From Acanthochlamys bracteata (Eukaryota > Streptophyta > Magnoliopsida > Pandanales > Velloziaceae): a stretch of 64,000 bases of DNA. The notes beneath the pieces are model-generated. The model was not told where the DNA came from. It ran no database searches and saw only the letters and a program-made list of their open reading frames with translations. Of the stretch, positions 1 to 11,700 are shown piece after piece; position 1 is the stretch's first letter, and every line of letters starts with the position of its first letter. The stretch is taken from assembly GCA_019914995.1 (NCBI GenBank), contig CM034134.1, positions 3,531,645 through 3,595,644 on the forward strand, given 5' to 3'. A program made the translations under genes and the position numbers.

Positions 1-539
1 TGTAAATTTTTTGTTCTTTTATCCAACATTTGTTTTGAATGTACATACAATTGCCAAAAAATATTTGATTGAATGCATTGTCCATATTCTGGTAAGTATT
101 CTTTTTATTAATCTCCTTTTTCTATATGCATCACGGCTGAATATGGAATATCTTATAATGACGAAGAATTATTGAACTTTCTTCAACTTGTAAGGTCAAA
201 AAGATATCGACTGGATTGAAGATGTTAAAACTGTTCGGTATTTTTGTAGCAACAATCCTAGTGATTGGAGATACAATTATCTCCTTAACATATATTTTTA
301 TTACTTATTATTAATAGTATATCTATATATTTAAAAATAATTTAAAAATATTACAAAATTATTATTATTTTTAATAGTTTATAAATATTAATATAAAAAT
401 ATTAAACAAAATACTTTAAAATATGTCATAAAAATCAACTTTAAAAAATTAGATAATAATGAAAATAGATTTAGAAAGTTAACAATATATTGTTTTTATA
501 TAACTAAGGACATTCTAATCATTATATATCTCATTCATT
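1..539. other. AT-rich intergenic DNA, no gene seen
   Basis: Very AT-rich sequence with runs of A and T. I see no open frame, RNA gene or recognisable repeat boundary here. Confidence 0.6.
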
Positions 540-740
540 TAGAAGCACAAGCTTAGCCAAACATATTTTCAATTTCTTTTTATAGAAAAACTTTAACAGT
601 GATATTTAGCCAAATAGAATTCAGAAAAAACTAGCTTTTTAATCAAAAGCTCAATAGCTGTCTTTTTCAGCAAAAGCATATTAACAATAGTTTTTGGTGA
701 AAAACTCTAAATTTAAAGCTTAGCCAAACATGACCCCTAA
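540..740 (-). mobile_element. Possible hAT-type MITE fragment
   Basis: The block contains the phrase agcttagccaaacat twice (near 550 and 716) and AGCTTTT-rich text. Read on the minus strand it begins with a gggtcatgtttggctaagc-like end, typical of short non-autonomous hAT-like elements in plants. I could not find the second terminus or a target duplication, so this is a tentative call. Confidence 0.35.
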
Positions 741-1665
741 TCTCAGTTGGAGTCTTGAATATGCTTGGAATTTTTTCTAAAATGTTGATGGTGACTTGAT
801 CTCTTGGGTTGGCTGTTTGGTCCAGCAATATGAGATTGTAGTTAGGTAGCTATCTGCTTGTAGTTAGCTCTCTATTCCTTAATGTATGTTTTCTCGCTCG
901 AATGACTTGGAACTCTGTATTCATACTTGCACAATTTTTCATTCTTGTGCTCCATGAAGATTGTCTCGTATAAATAGCTGGCTATTCTACAGCTATCTAC
1001 AGGTAAAACTTCTTCGTATAGTGTAGCTGGTCTATTATATGCTGTGTAGGATGATTCATTTTGTTAATTCCTACAAGATTTTATCTAAACGATTACTCTA
1101 TTCTAATTCATAAAATTATTATTAATCCTTATTACCATCAAAATAACTTTGGATTTCCAACATATGACAAGAAATTATAAATTTAATTTCATTGTGAAAA
1201 TAATTGTTATAATATAGCTATCCGTAAGATAGACTTATTTTGTGAAGCCACTTCTGCCGGTGGTTAAATCCATGTAGGATAAAAGAGATGATTGCTACAA
1301 ATTTCTTAGAATATAGATAGAAGCTTCATATCACAAGTGAAACATTATAGCTTAAAAGTTAGATATTGTTTCAATTGCATTATTAGCTATCGTAAATCGA
1401 ATTTACTTAGTGACCAACAAAAAAGACGTACTGTTGTATGTAAACCATATAAGCTAAATGGAAAAATTATAGATAAAACACTGCACGGGCATTTAACTAG
1501 TGAAATATAGTTTGCAACATTGTGAATTATGGTAGAAAAGTTCACCAAGCAAAACCTACATAAACACAACATATTGTATTATGACATCTATAAATCATGT
1601 ATGTCAGGTATATTTGGTGATTAGCAACAGGTAGTAGATATACTAGATATCAAAAGAGTAGTTGA
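741..1665. other. Non-coding flank downstream of ndhL
   Basis: No coding region is supported. A TATA-like gtataaatag occurs near 968, in text that resembles an old LTR, but no partner repeat or primer site was found. The part nearest 1665 is the 3' flank and probable 3' UTR of ndhL, which is read on the minus strand. Confidence 0.45.
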
Positions 1666-1777
1666 TTATCGTGATTTATACAAGGGAGTATCTTTCTTTG
1701 CCTTAGACCACGGGTACTTCATTGTAGGATCCCTCGGGAATTTTCTGAAGTTGAGGAAGGGTGCCCACAACATCAAC
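1666..1777 (-). CDS. ndhL: ndhL exon 4 (terminal)
   Basis: 112 nt after atttccag. The first G completes the split Gly codon from exon 3, then LMLWAPFLNFRKFPRDPTMK follows. It ends at TAA (1666-1668). It lies nearly 4.9 kb from exon 3 because of the Copia insertion in the intron. It is too short to appear in an ORF list. Confidence 0.85.
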
Positions 1778-4700
1778 CTGGAAATAAAACCAGAAATTTT
1801 CATGTTTAATTGAAACAAAGAAAACAACTTGGTAAAACAGAGTGCTACACTAAGTTGTTCTATTTTCTTCTAGCACACAATTTTAGCTCCTTTTCGGTGA
1901 GAGAGATTCTTAGGAATTTAGTAGCACTGAACTAAAGCTGATTTCAAGCTATGATGACACCCCTCACAATGCAACATAATGGTAAAATGAAAGGTTAAGT
2001 CGTAGGCCAACAACAAGGGTTTACCTTCAACCATTACATCTTCTTCACATGATACAACATAATGCATTGGGCCGTGTATGTATTGATGAGGTTTATGCCT
2101 TTGCTGGTGAACTTGTACCCACCATTGTGAATCACATCGAGATGAGAAAGCAAAAGCACTACAAATTATCGATCTCCGAACTTGCTACAGCCATATCTTG
2201 AAACATTGGATGTGGCTAATAAGCTAAAATTTAGTTGGTTTAATAAACTAAGTTTGCTAATTCTTATTGGTGAATTTATGAAACATATATTATCCATTAT
2301 TGTAGATAGTGGGTAATGGATGTTGGTGAAACTAAAAAGTCACATATTCTCCCACTATTATAAATGTGATCCTTATAAAAGATAGTATTTGGTCCTCTCT
2401 CCTCTCCTATTGAAAATCTAAAGAAAATTTTCATCATCTAAAGTTCTTCTTTAGAATTAAGAGAAGATTAAGAGGGAGAAATCAAGTTTTCCAAAATACA
2501 ACAATTTGATCTAAAAAGGAGAGCTATGGATCAATGTATGTTTACTCTCTCTCGTTTAAATGTCTATTATAAAAATCGTTGAGCTTTTAGATCTTAAATT
2601 ATGATGTATGTAAGTTGCATATTACATAGAATTAAGAAACTTTCTAGCAATTGGTATCAAAATAAGGTTTTAAAAAACAATAATTATTCATTAAAAATTG
2701 TTTTCCTCTCTTGATTATGAAATTCTAAAATTAAGTGTTTGGCATGTTATGTTTTCGCTGTGTTATTATAAATTTTGTTAACTTTTTGAATGCCTATAAC
2801 TGTTTCAAAGCATTTTGATTATTTGAATGTACAATATGATGGTTTGTTAGTCACCAATGTGGCCAAAGCTTAAGGTTTTTAAATTTTAAATTTATATTAT
2901 AATGATTTGTTTGTGACCAAAGTGGCTTTCTTGAAATTATAAATTTCAAATTGTAGAATTTGTATATCAATTTGAATTTACGTGAAGATGGCTTGTTAGT
3001 CACCAAAGTGGCCAAATTTGAAGTTGTTTGAATTTCAGATTATGTGATTTATTTGTTCAATTATCCATAAATATGTGATGCTTGTAATTGAGATTACATT
3101 ATATTAAAAGGTTTGCTTTATTGTGGATAATTACAATTCATAATTATAAGACATTTTGAATCGCCCAAAGGTTTCATAATTCTTATAATTTATGAATATG
3201 ACGTTACGATTTATATATTATATTAGATTTGTTTCGTATATCCAAAGATAACAAATATATCTAATTTAAATATCTTTAATTATTAAATTAAGTTAAAATT
3301 TTATTTTAGCATCATTATGGTTTGTGCTAGTATATCGTTGTTTCACGCAAAGGAGAACTATGATATACGTTTATTGCTTACGTAAATTGTTTGAATCTGA
3401 TTATATATTTATGTTTTTAATCAAAATATTAATTAACAAGCATCTATTTCGGTCTTTTTATATTTGCATGCTATGTCTGTATCATTATTTAGCGAACTCA
3501 ATTTCTCTCTTGGTGTAGACAAGTTTAGTTTACTTAGCACTCTTAAGAAAGAAACCCGCTCTGATTTACTAATAACAATAGCTATGAAGAGAGATCTTTC
3601 TATAATGTTTGGGAAAGATCAAACAGACTAAGCTTAATTTTTATGCGAATGACTGTTGCAAAGAACATTAAGCCAACTCTTCCTCACACTGAAAATGGTC
3701 AAACATTGCAGCAAGATTAAAGTTTTTAGGAATGAATGTGGATGAGAATTTTCTTATCCAGTTTGTTATTAATTTTGTTGACTCCTAAATATGGTCTATT
3801 CCAAATGAACTATAACATCATGAAGGACAAATAGAATGCGAATAAATTCCACAGTATCCTTGTGTAAGATGAGATAAGACTTAAGAATTTGGGAACTCAT
3901 TCATTCATTTCTTTAAACATCAAGAAGTTAGAAAGAAAGTCGGAAGAAAAAATGGAAAGAAAACGCGAGGACCAGTTCAGACAAATTGGTTTTTTACTTC
4001 ATTATATAAGAAGAAACGTAAAAATGACAAAGAGCGGTTCTGTAAGAAACCTGAGCACTATTAGAGAGATTGTCTGAAACGTATGGCTTGGCTCGAAAAA
4101 AAGGTAAACATTATGTCTTTGTGTGTTTCGATTCAAATTTAGCTGAAGTTTCTTATAATACTTGGTGGATTGATTCCGGCTATACCACTCAAGTATATGT
4201 TAGGGTTGTCTCATAAAGCATATGTTAACAAAATCTGATAGAGCTTTGGAATGAAAAATTGCTTAATAAGTGTTCTTCCAATTCAAGAAAGTTAAGTCTT
4301 ATGTAATATCCAAAGAATGATTTGAAAAGCAAACAAATGAATGAAATTCCTTTTTCATCTCTTATTGGGAGCTTGATGTATACTTGGACTTGTACTAGAT
4401 TCGATATCAATTTTGCAATTCAAATGCTAGGCTGATATCAATGTAATCTAGGGCATAATCACTGAAAAGCTGCAAAAAAGTATTAAGATATTTGTAAAGC
4501 ACTAACGATCATATGTTTACTTACTGAAGATCTGACAATTTGCAAACTGTCGAATTTTCAGATTTAGACTTTACTGAATGTGCTGATAATAGAAAGCTCA
4601 TATTTGGATATGTGTTTCTTTTGGTTGGAAGAGCAATATAATGAAAATGTGCGAAGTAGTCTGCGTTGCTATTTCCACTATGTAATTTGAGTTTGTGGCA

Positions 4701-7250
4701 TGTTTTGAAAAGATACTCGAACTAATTGGCTGCAAACCTTTATTCATGACTTGAAATTATCAACAATATTGTCATGCCGCTGAAAATTTATTATGATAAT
4801 TCTACACAGTCTTCTCACATGAAACAGCAAGTACCCTAAGGGTGCTAAATATGTAGAATTGAAATATCTTGCCGTTATTGAAAAAGTTTAGAACAAATAG
4901 TGTCAATAAGCATATTAGTATCAATCTTATGATTGCCGATCCATTAACGAAAGGGTTGCCCCCAAAGATATCTACTGAGCATGTCGAAAGAATGGACATT
5001 ATTAAAATTTTTAATGTTCATGTATTTGATATTCGAGCTCATTTATGTATTGTTTTTATTATATCATATTCCTATTGATATATATGTGAATAGATTATGT
5101 GAAGACTAATAGTATGTTTTCTATCAAGATTTATGCGGACCATTACTGTTTTCCATTTATTAATCATGTTACGCGTAAGATTAACTGTGTGGTGCATGGA
5201 AGGAACTGTGTCGAATTAATGATATAGAACCATTAATTACTCATGTAGTCTTTATTTAATGATGAAAATTATGATGTAATCAACAAACAAAAGAATTTAG
5301 TCTTTATATTTTGCGCAATTATCATAAAGATAAATTTAACACATGATCTAGATAGAAGAATGTAGGATGTGACTCATATGGTAAAGTATGATTGGTTTAA
5401 TAAATTAAGTTTGTTTAATCTTATTGGTGAATTTTAATACACATATATTATCTACTATTATAAAGAGTGGGTAATAAATGTTGGTGAAATTAAAAAGTCA
5501 CATGTTCTCCCACTATTATAGACAACGAGTAACCAATATATTTTGGAATTCAAAGAGTCACATATTTTATTCATTATAATAGTTATTGGATAAATGAATG
5601 TGATCCTTATAAAATCTGGTACTTGGTCCTCTCTTCTCTTCCATTGGAAAATCTAAAAAAAATTTTCATCACCTAAAGTTTTTTATAGATTAAGAAGAGA
5701 TTAAGAGAGAGAAATCAAGATTTCCATAGACAACTATTTGGTCTAAAAAGAACGCTATGAATCAAAGTATGTTTACTATCTCCTGTTTAAATCTCTATTG
5801 TAAAATTCATTGAATTTTTAAATCTTAGAATTATGATCTATGTAAATTGAATATTACATAAAATTAAGAAAATTTCTAACATGAAATACATAAATTTATT
5901 CGTCCAGGTTCCCTAAGAAGTAAGAATTAATGACCTGAATTTGCTTAAGAGTTTAACTGTCATCACAGTGTTTACTGATTGTCTGAAAATATAGCCACAA
6001 AGAGGAAGCTAAAATCTGTTCATTAATTTTGTCTTAGGTGATCTTATTCGCCTATTGGTGGTCTCTTTCAAATACTTTCTGAGCACTTCATGTTGGTAGT
6101 CATCTTGAGTCGTTTTTAAGTTTGAAGACATAGGCCAAGCTAAATTATGCACTTTATGTAAATTGCTAAACTAGCTGATAACATCCTTTTGTGAGATCAT
6201 AAATAAAATATGAACAAAAGAAAGCCCGACGTACTTCTTCAACAGCAGTAATTAAGTGCAGCATTTGTCGACTGAACCATTGCTTTTACTGCAATGAAAT
6301 TTCAGCTTAAAGTCTACACGTGTCTGAGCTCTTTTGTCTTTTCTGAATGTAGGGAAATGCTTCAAGGAAATTGAATAAGTAAATAGAAACTAATTCGAAC
6401 TGAATTGAACTCTGCCAAATCAAGATCGAGAAGTTGAGCACCATCCATTGAGACTTTAATCAATTGGTACATTAGTGACTTCATTAGAAACTAGAAACGT
6501 CCTATAATCTCCGGTTAAGATACTTTCTTTTCCTCACGTTCTTTCTCCAAATGAAGTATTCTTAATTAGACATGATAATAATGTGATAAGAAAATAACAG
6601 ATTGAAAAAGAGACGCTATATCAGGAATATGCTAACAATGTCTGAATTACGCACCCGGGAAAGAAGATGAAAACGCACATGAACTGGAAGTACATCTCTA
6701 CAAACTTTCGCTTGTACCATCTCAATCTCATCCAGTTCATGATGATGGGCTGAAAATAACCAACCATCCTTAATCAATCACCAAAGAGTAATTAACATTA
6801 ATAAAGCGTTTAGAGATAATGCACTCACAGGAGCGACAAAAAAATAGAGCACCGCCGTGATCCCTCCTTGGATCAAAACCGTTTTGAGGTCTACCTCATA
6901 ATTGCTTCCAGTTACAGCCATCGCCGGCATCTCCATCTAACCATTTAGTGCAAATCACTCTCACAGTATTAAATACCATTTCCTAATTGTATCGTAAGAA
7001 TAAATCTGAAATCAAACATTTCTGATAACAAAGAGAAAAGTACGGAGCTTACAGAGGCCAGAGCAGCTCCACAAAGCAAACCAAACTTATTTAAATTGAA
7101 ACTCAAAGTTTTCAATGAACATGTAGCTGCACTCCCAAGAAGTTTTTCATGTTTAGGAATTGCAATTGAGAATTTGATTTTAGATTGAACTTGTTGTGGT
7201 GGAAGGGGGATGGAGGATAAGCTCCAACACCTACAACTACAACAGCTCAT
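1666..7250 (-). CDS. ndhL: NAD(P)H dehydrogenase-like complex subunit L, chloroplast (NdhL), 4 exons
   Basis: Spliced coding sequence on the minus strand: 7250-7053, 6936-6829, 6749-6655 and 1777-1666 (513 nt, 170 residues). All joins keep frame and use GT-AG. NdhL is a small thylakoid membrane subunit of the chloroplast NDH complex, which works in cyclic electron flow around photosystem I. Residues 1 to about 75 look like a plastid transit peptide (Ser-rich, few acidic residues). Two hydrophobic segments follow: LIQGGITAVLYFFVAP into PIIMNW, and FQFMCVFIFFPGLMLWAPFL. The family signatures RLRWYKRK, FFPG, LWAPFLNFRKFPRDP and MKYPW are all readable. Introns 1 and 2 are 116 and 79 bp; intron 3 is 4,877 bp and contains a degenerate Copia element. 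The C-terminus after KYPWS is short and lysine-rich, which may differ from other plants. Identity is confident; the start and extreme C-terminus are less so. Confidence 0.88.
1778..2231. other. ndhL intron 3, exon 4 side of the Copia insertion
   Basis: Non-coding intron sequence between exon 4 and the Copia LTR. I see nothing else in it. Confidence 0.6.
2232..2649 (+). repeat. 5' LTR of Copia A
   Basis: Matches 5389-5881 along its length, including tcctctc and the ending tttctagca. It lacks about 70 bp present in the 3' copy (between cactattata and atgtgatcc). The 5' end is TA where TG is expected, so it has decayed. Confidence 0.75.
3725..5078 (+). pseudogene. Copia A gag-pol remains
   Basis: Frames broken by stops. 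In order: a gag fragment (near 3730-3850), a Lys-rich stretch and zinc-knuckle remnant (3920-4110), a protease-like WWIDSG (near 4165), then a jump to the end of RT (SLIGSLMYTWTCTRFDI near 4350-4410) and RNase H. RNase H ends with HISINLMIADPLTKGLPPK (4910-4971), a hallmark of plant Copia pol. The integrase and main RT domains are deleted. Confidence 0.75.
5389..5881 (+). repeat. 3' LTR of Copia A
   Basis: Begins TGattggtttaataaatt and ends tttctaaCA. The full 493 bp pairs with the shorter 5' LTR. Confidence 0.75.
5882..6654. other. ndhL intron 3, exon 3 side
   Basis: Non-coding intron DNA between the Copia 3' LTR and exon 3. No other feature seen. Confidence 0.55.
6655..6749 (-). CDS. ndhL: ndhL exon 3
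   Basis: 95 nt after ttttcag, starting PIIMNWMRLRWYKRK and ending FIFFPG with a phase-2 donor (CCC GG, then gtgcgt). This is the most conserved part of NdhL. Confidence 0.88.
6829..6936 (-). CDS. ndhL: ndhL exon 2
   Basis: 108 nt after a ggttag acceptor, ending GCT CCT before gtgagt, phase 0 at both ends. It encodes AVTGSNYEVDLKTVLIQGG and the first membrane segment. Confidence 0.85.
7053..7250 (-). CDS. ndhL: ndhL exon 1 (transit peptide)
   Basis: 66 codons from the ATG at 7250, ending GCC TCT before a gtaagc donor, phase 0. It encodes the Cys/Ser-rich plastid-targeting N-terminus ending GAALAS. The open frame runs past the donor into intron sequence, so an ORF call alone overshoots to 6969. 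Confidence 0.8.
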
Positions 7251-8526
7251 GTTTGCTTGGAAAGAAACCTGTCGTTCTAAAGCTTCTTATCTTTGGTAGC
7301 CTTTTCTGATGGCCTTCATTCAGCAAATTGGGCCCGGGAGAAAGGGATAGCTCAAGTGACCGGTGGCCAAAAGAATCAGAACCACATTTAATACTCCTAA
7401 TATTTATAAGAAATCAAACGAAATTACTGACGTGCTACTCCATCAACTAACAAATTACGGATCATTACGAAGTAGTACAAGCAGGACAATCAGTGGAAAC
7501 AATATGAGACGCAGAGTACAATATATGTTGGGACATAAAGCCACTTCGATGTAACTAGCTGCAAAAAGTCCACTGTTTAGTCTAGTTAGTCTTTTGATGG
7601 TATCTTTTCCTTTATAAATGGGCCCAAGAAGAGTGAACAAATTTTAATTAACAATATATCTGATGGATAAACCAAGTTCGGTCAAAAAGCGAGGTGCGCA
7701 TTCTCAAGTAACGAGCAATATTTACTCCAATCAAATTTATGCAACAAACAAAAATCTGCGTAATATTACAGCCATCAGTACTTAACCTCTAAATTGAGAT
7801 AAGGAAAATAGAGCAGGATTGCATACACCGATGCCGTCTTTGCAAGATGCAAACTTAATTGAAGGAGTACTTGTGATTCGTATCAATTTCTAAGAGGATC
7901 TTTAATCTCATGATTCAAAGAAACAATATCCATTGTCTCTCAACCACGTATGCCGAATATGCGGCAACAGGTAGGAGTTGCGCACATGTATTATGGATCA
8001 AACATTAATTCTTAATTTTGGTTAAAAATTATATACTATTCCCATCTATTGTCATAATACAAGTGCCAAAATTTTTTTTAAAAATCCCACATAACACTAA
8101 CACACAAAGCACACAGACTTAAGATATCTTTTTATACATTAGCATATTGGTTGCAATAACATTGTTTTGAATTATGTTGAATTTGAAAATGAATTTGCGA
8201 ATATTTTACTAAACTTTTTTCTTCGAATTTTCTTTTGCGAATTTTTCATGAGCTTAGTTTATCCTAATGTGAGTTTAGTTGATTTTCAAATGATTCTAAA
8301 TTGAATTTTCTTTTATTTGGTTTTTTTATTTTATCTTAAATTGCATGTCCATTGAGCTAGCCGAGTATTACTAAAATTCTTCTATCCTTATTTGCTAAAC
8401 CCTTATGCATATTAGTGTTTCAATCTTCTGCAAATTTCTTTCTATACGTGTTTGAGACTTTGAGCTCTATCTAATAATCTGGTTCACAAGATTCGTTTTC
8501 TCACCGAAACCAACAAACCGTAGCTG
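7251..8526. other. ndhL upstream region, no gene seen
   Basis: The part next to 7251 should hold the ndhL 5' UTR and promoter, read leftward. Short open frames at 7363-7554 and 7455-7640 overlap on opposite strands and resemble nothing known. The rest is AT-rich and non-coding. Confidence 0.5.
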
Positions 8527-9078
8527 TTGTTCACCATCTTCCGCACGCGGCTGAATCCATTATCCATCTTGTTCCCAAGATGCTCCATTGGTTCTCCAGC
8601 AAAAATTTCTTCAATTCACTGCTTGAATCAACAATGCTTAAGGAAGGATGTTGATGATAGATTTATCAGAAAGAAATCCCTAGTAAACTATGGAAAGCAT
8701 AGGGCATTAACCATCCTTTCTGCGACAAAAATAAAATTTGATGATTTACTTTCAAGGACTAGATGTGCAGGACAAATTTGAATTTCAAGGATGGCAATTT
8801 CTTAAAGAGTGCTCTGAAATGTACTATGAGGATGCGGTGCTTACATTTTATGCAAATCTCAAGCCCGACACTTTGTTTTTGTGTTCATTTGCATACTTTC
8901 TACGGTGCTCTAGGGTATAGAGACACACCAACCCTATAAACTTGTATTTGCTCTGGAATGACATTATGAGGATCTTAAGGAATGTAGTTTATTATGAGGA
9001 TCTTAAGATGGTTGAAATAATCAAAATAGATCATTTGAAATGGGCATTGAATACAGACTACGTGACCCTTGAGGAGAT
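8527..9078 (+). pseudogene. Plant transposon-type protein fragment
   Basis: Two overlapping frames (8527-8781 and 8738-8920) carry text such as GWQFLKECSEMYYEDAVLTF followed by YANLKPDTLF. This resembles the domain called putative plant transposon protein, common in degenerate plant elements. Frames shift and stop, and the TRIM-like element at 9079 interrupts the region. No intact protein can be read. The family call is from memory and moderate at best. Confidence 0.4.
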
Positions 9079-9278
9079 TGTTGGGGAGATTGGGGAGATA
9101 TACATACTGAATGAGTTAACCAAAATAAGACATCGGAAGGGTCCAATCCATACACTAGAAAGCCCAATCCCACCCAAAAGCTTAATCAAATGGGTTATGG
9201 AACTCTCTAATATATTAACCCCCTTTTCATTTTATCTTTATTCAATATGGGACTAATTCACTCACTCTTAATCCAACA
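9079..9278 (-). repeat. 3' LTR of the TRIM-like element
   Basis: Shares gacatcggaagg, cactagaaagcccaatcc and ctaatatattaaccmcctt with 9710-9850. Its ends are TG/CA. Confidence 0.65.
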
Positions 9279-9709
9279 ATCTCTCCCTCAAGAGTGAGTC
9301 ACTTATATTTTTCATCATTTGAGCACCCTATTGCACACCAAGTACGTCGATCGCTCAGAATTCCAGCCACTTGGCCTGACCACCATTAGTGCACACCAAG
9401 AGCTAACTATTAGAGCCCAACTTGCTCCAAATGTTTACTTCACTCCTTACATAAGCCCATATTGAGTCACACTACTCTTAACTTGCTCATCGCATTATCA
9501 GCTAAAGTTATAATATGCATCGATCGTCTCGCCCGTATACAGTTTGGGCAACTAAAAGCCAGCCATCAGAGTCCAATTTTCTTCGAACTCTCGCTCATAC
9601 CTTACGGAAGCCCTATGTGAGTCACACTGCTACTAACCTACTCACCCACTATTAGTGAGAGCTACTACATGCATCAAGCTCCGTGCCAAATTATCAGCTC
9701 TGATATCAC

Positions 9710-9850
9710 TGTTGGAAAAATACAACAATACTGAGTTGGTTAATTAAGATAAGACATCGGAAGGGGCCATACACTAGAAAGCCCAATCCAACCCAAAAGC
9801 TTAAGCCAGTGGGTTATGAAACTATCTAATATATTAACCACCTTCTCATA
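9710..9850 (-). repeat. 5' LTR of the TRIM-like element, truncated
   Basis: Begins directly beside the primer site at 9698-9709 and matches the 9079-9278 copy until about ccttctcat, where similarity ends. Confidence 0.6.
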
Positions 9851-10380
9851 AATCAAACACTTGCCTTATGCACATACAATTACTGAATTCTCAGAAAGAA
9901 AATGAGTTGTTTTGGACAAGTACAATGAGCTGATGCAAAGCAATTTGTGTCTTATATTTAAAAAGTATTAAGGGACTGTATGGTGCTGACGAAGTGATTG
10001 TTGAGTCCTTTGATGCCCACAAGACGATGCCCATAATGATAGCCATACTAATTCTTGCACCTCCGGAAGTCCACTGCAATTAAGAAGAACCTACTAGACA
10101 AAAAGCTCATTTGAGGGGTCAAGCAGCTTCATCAAGTGGACAAGGAGCTACATTTCCAAACATGGTATGGGTTCCTTTTGATCATTGAAAGAACTTAAAA
10201 ATGAAATTTAGAAAGCTTAGAATGAGACTTTGGACAATTGTGGACACAACCCTAGATATGTTCAGTGGGCTGCACACGCGTAGTAGAAGCTTGATAGCTT
10301 GATCGTAAAAATGAAGACAGGTGACACGCATTCAAGGAATGGTTCAGAGATCAAATCAACCTGCAGATCTAGATTTTTCT
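9851..10380 (+). other. Probable continuation of the degenerate transposon-type gene
   Basis: Broken open text, for example LYGADEVIVESFDAHKTMPI in the forward frames near 9975-10030, suggests old coding sequence beyond the TRIM-like insertion. I cannot assign a family. Confidence 0.3.
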
Positions 10381-11195
10381 TCTACCTAACCCACTCTATC
10401 TACCCGAATCTCTAAACACCGTAAAGCCTAAACCTACCCAACAACCCTTTACTACCTCAGTGGATTGATCAAAACTTAATGTTTTCTACTTTGCTATATA
10501 GTTGTCCGTGTTTCTGCTTACATTTTAACTTTTGCTTTGATCTTGTTATTGTTGAACTTGTGCTTTATGTTTGTATTGCTGCCTTATCTAGGTGTTACTT
10601 GCAGTAGGCAGTTTTGTTGAAATCTTGTAGCATGTTGCTTATGGAATGAATCAATGTTTGTACTTGTTTATTTTTTCCCGATTGATTACATTTATATTTG
10701 TTCACAGTCTATGCAATGTCGTTGTATGTTGATAAACGCTGAATGGTAAATGCTTGAGACTGTTGTGAATATTGCTACTAATGTTCTCCTCCCAAGTCTT
10801 TTTGATATAACAAAAAAGGGGAGAAGCATTAATGAGAATTGTTTTGCAGGGAAATGGATGCTTATACAAGGGGAGAAGTACAGTTAGGAGGAGATTGTGC
10901 TATCCAAAAGTTGAGTGCTTATGGAATACTAATTGCTACTGGATGCATGGTTCGAGGGGGAGCTACAACTAGCTCCTGTGAACATTTACTTTTTGCTACA
11001 TGATCTATGGTTCTTTATGGAGTCATTTTGCATATCTTTTACTCTTTCCTATTATAAGCAAACAAATAATTCTCTAAATATTGTCATATAAAAAAGAGAG
11101 AGATTGTTGGAAATCCTAAATATTTTGATTATAGCTTACATTGAGTAATTATTGAACTTTGGATATGTCTACAATACTCTTGCTGGGTGGAGAGA
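10381..11195 (+). mobile_element. 3' end of a retrotransposon with the start of its LTR
   Basis: The text ends in aaaaaagagagagat, a polypurine tract, followed at 11105 by TGTTGGAAATCC, a typical Copia LTR start. The LTR is cut at 11195 by the CACTA element. The internal part has no readable frame; repeated gggga/gaagc phrases occur near 10815-10880. No 5' partner was found. Confidence 0.5.
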
Positions 11196-11700
11196 CACTA
11201 CTATAAAAAATAACTTTATCGACTGACACAATCGGTCCACAACTTATCTTTTAACGTTATTAAAGCAAATTAGCGACTTAAAAAAGTGCAGTCGATAAAA
11301 TGTCGGCAAATCAAGGTCAGTAGACCGTTTGCCGACTGAGTATACAATCTAGTCAGCACCAAACAGTGACTTATTGATTGAGCAGTTTTGTCGCAAATTA
11401 CCGACTAAATTGTTGGTCGGAAACATTATGTCGGAAATTACCGACTAAATTGTTGGTCGGAAATATACCGATAGATTGGTCAGTCGGTAATTATCAACTA
11501 CTTTTGTCGTCAGAAAGTACCAACTGCATATTTAGTCGGTAGATACCGACTGGGTCCGTAGTCGGTAACTACCGACTTCTTTTGTTGTCTGTAAATTACT
11601 GACTACATCCGCAGTCAATAAATTGCCGTCTAATAGTGTAGTCGGTAATTGAGTAGTACATTCAGTGCCGATTGATTACATGTGCAGTCGGCAATTACAC
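11196..11700. repeat. CACTA subterminal repeat array
   Basis: Many copies of short motifs (accgact, gtcggtaa, ggtcggaaa) in both orientations. One 40-bp unit is tandemly repeated around 11394-11463. Such arrays bind the element's own protein in En/Spm-type transposons. Confidence 0.75.

Larger units (their letters stand above)
2232..5881 (+). mobile_element. Degenerate Ty1/Copia retrotransposon in ndhL intron 3 (Copia A)
   Basis: Two related direct LTRs (2232-2649 and 5389-5881) flank a decayed internal region of about 2.7 kb. A primer-binding-like ttggtatcaaaataagg follows the first LTR and resembles the initiator-Met tRNA site. Gag, zinc-knuckle, protease, late RT and RNase H pieces are readable with many stops; integrase and most of RT are missing. 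It lies antisense to ndhL, inside intron 3. I could not define a clean target duplication. Confidence 0.8.
9079..9850 (-). mobile_element. TRIM-like miniature LTR element
   Basis: On the minus strand: a truncated 5' LTR (about 9850-9710), then gTGATATCAGAGC at the LTR edge as a tRNA-Met primer site, a non-coding internal stretch of about 430 bp, a purine-rich tract gagggagaga, and a 200-bp 3' LTR (9278-9079) with TGTTGG...CCAACA ends. The internal part is too small to encode anything. The layout fits a terminal-repeat retrotransposon in miniature or an equivalent deletion derivative. The left part of the 5' LTR is missing, so no target duplication can be scored. Confidence 0.65.

Noticed and set aside
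6969-7052. Extension of ndhL exon 1 past 7053 (VSSVLFSLLSEMFDF...)
   Set aside because: A good gtaagc donor at 7052 and the continuing NdhL homology in exon 2 show that this is intron.
9698-9709. tgatatcagagc as a stand-alone regulatory motif
   Set aside because: Its position exactly at an LTR edge explains it as a primer-binding site.
11394-11463. Short regular repeats that could suggest a CRISPR-like array
   Set aside because: Only two tandem 40-bp copies, in a plant CACTA terminus, with no spacer structure.
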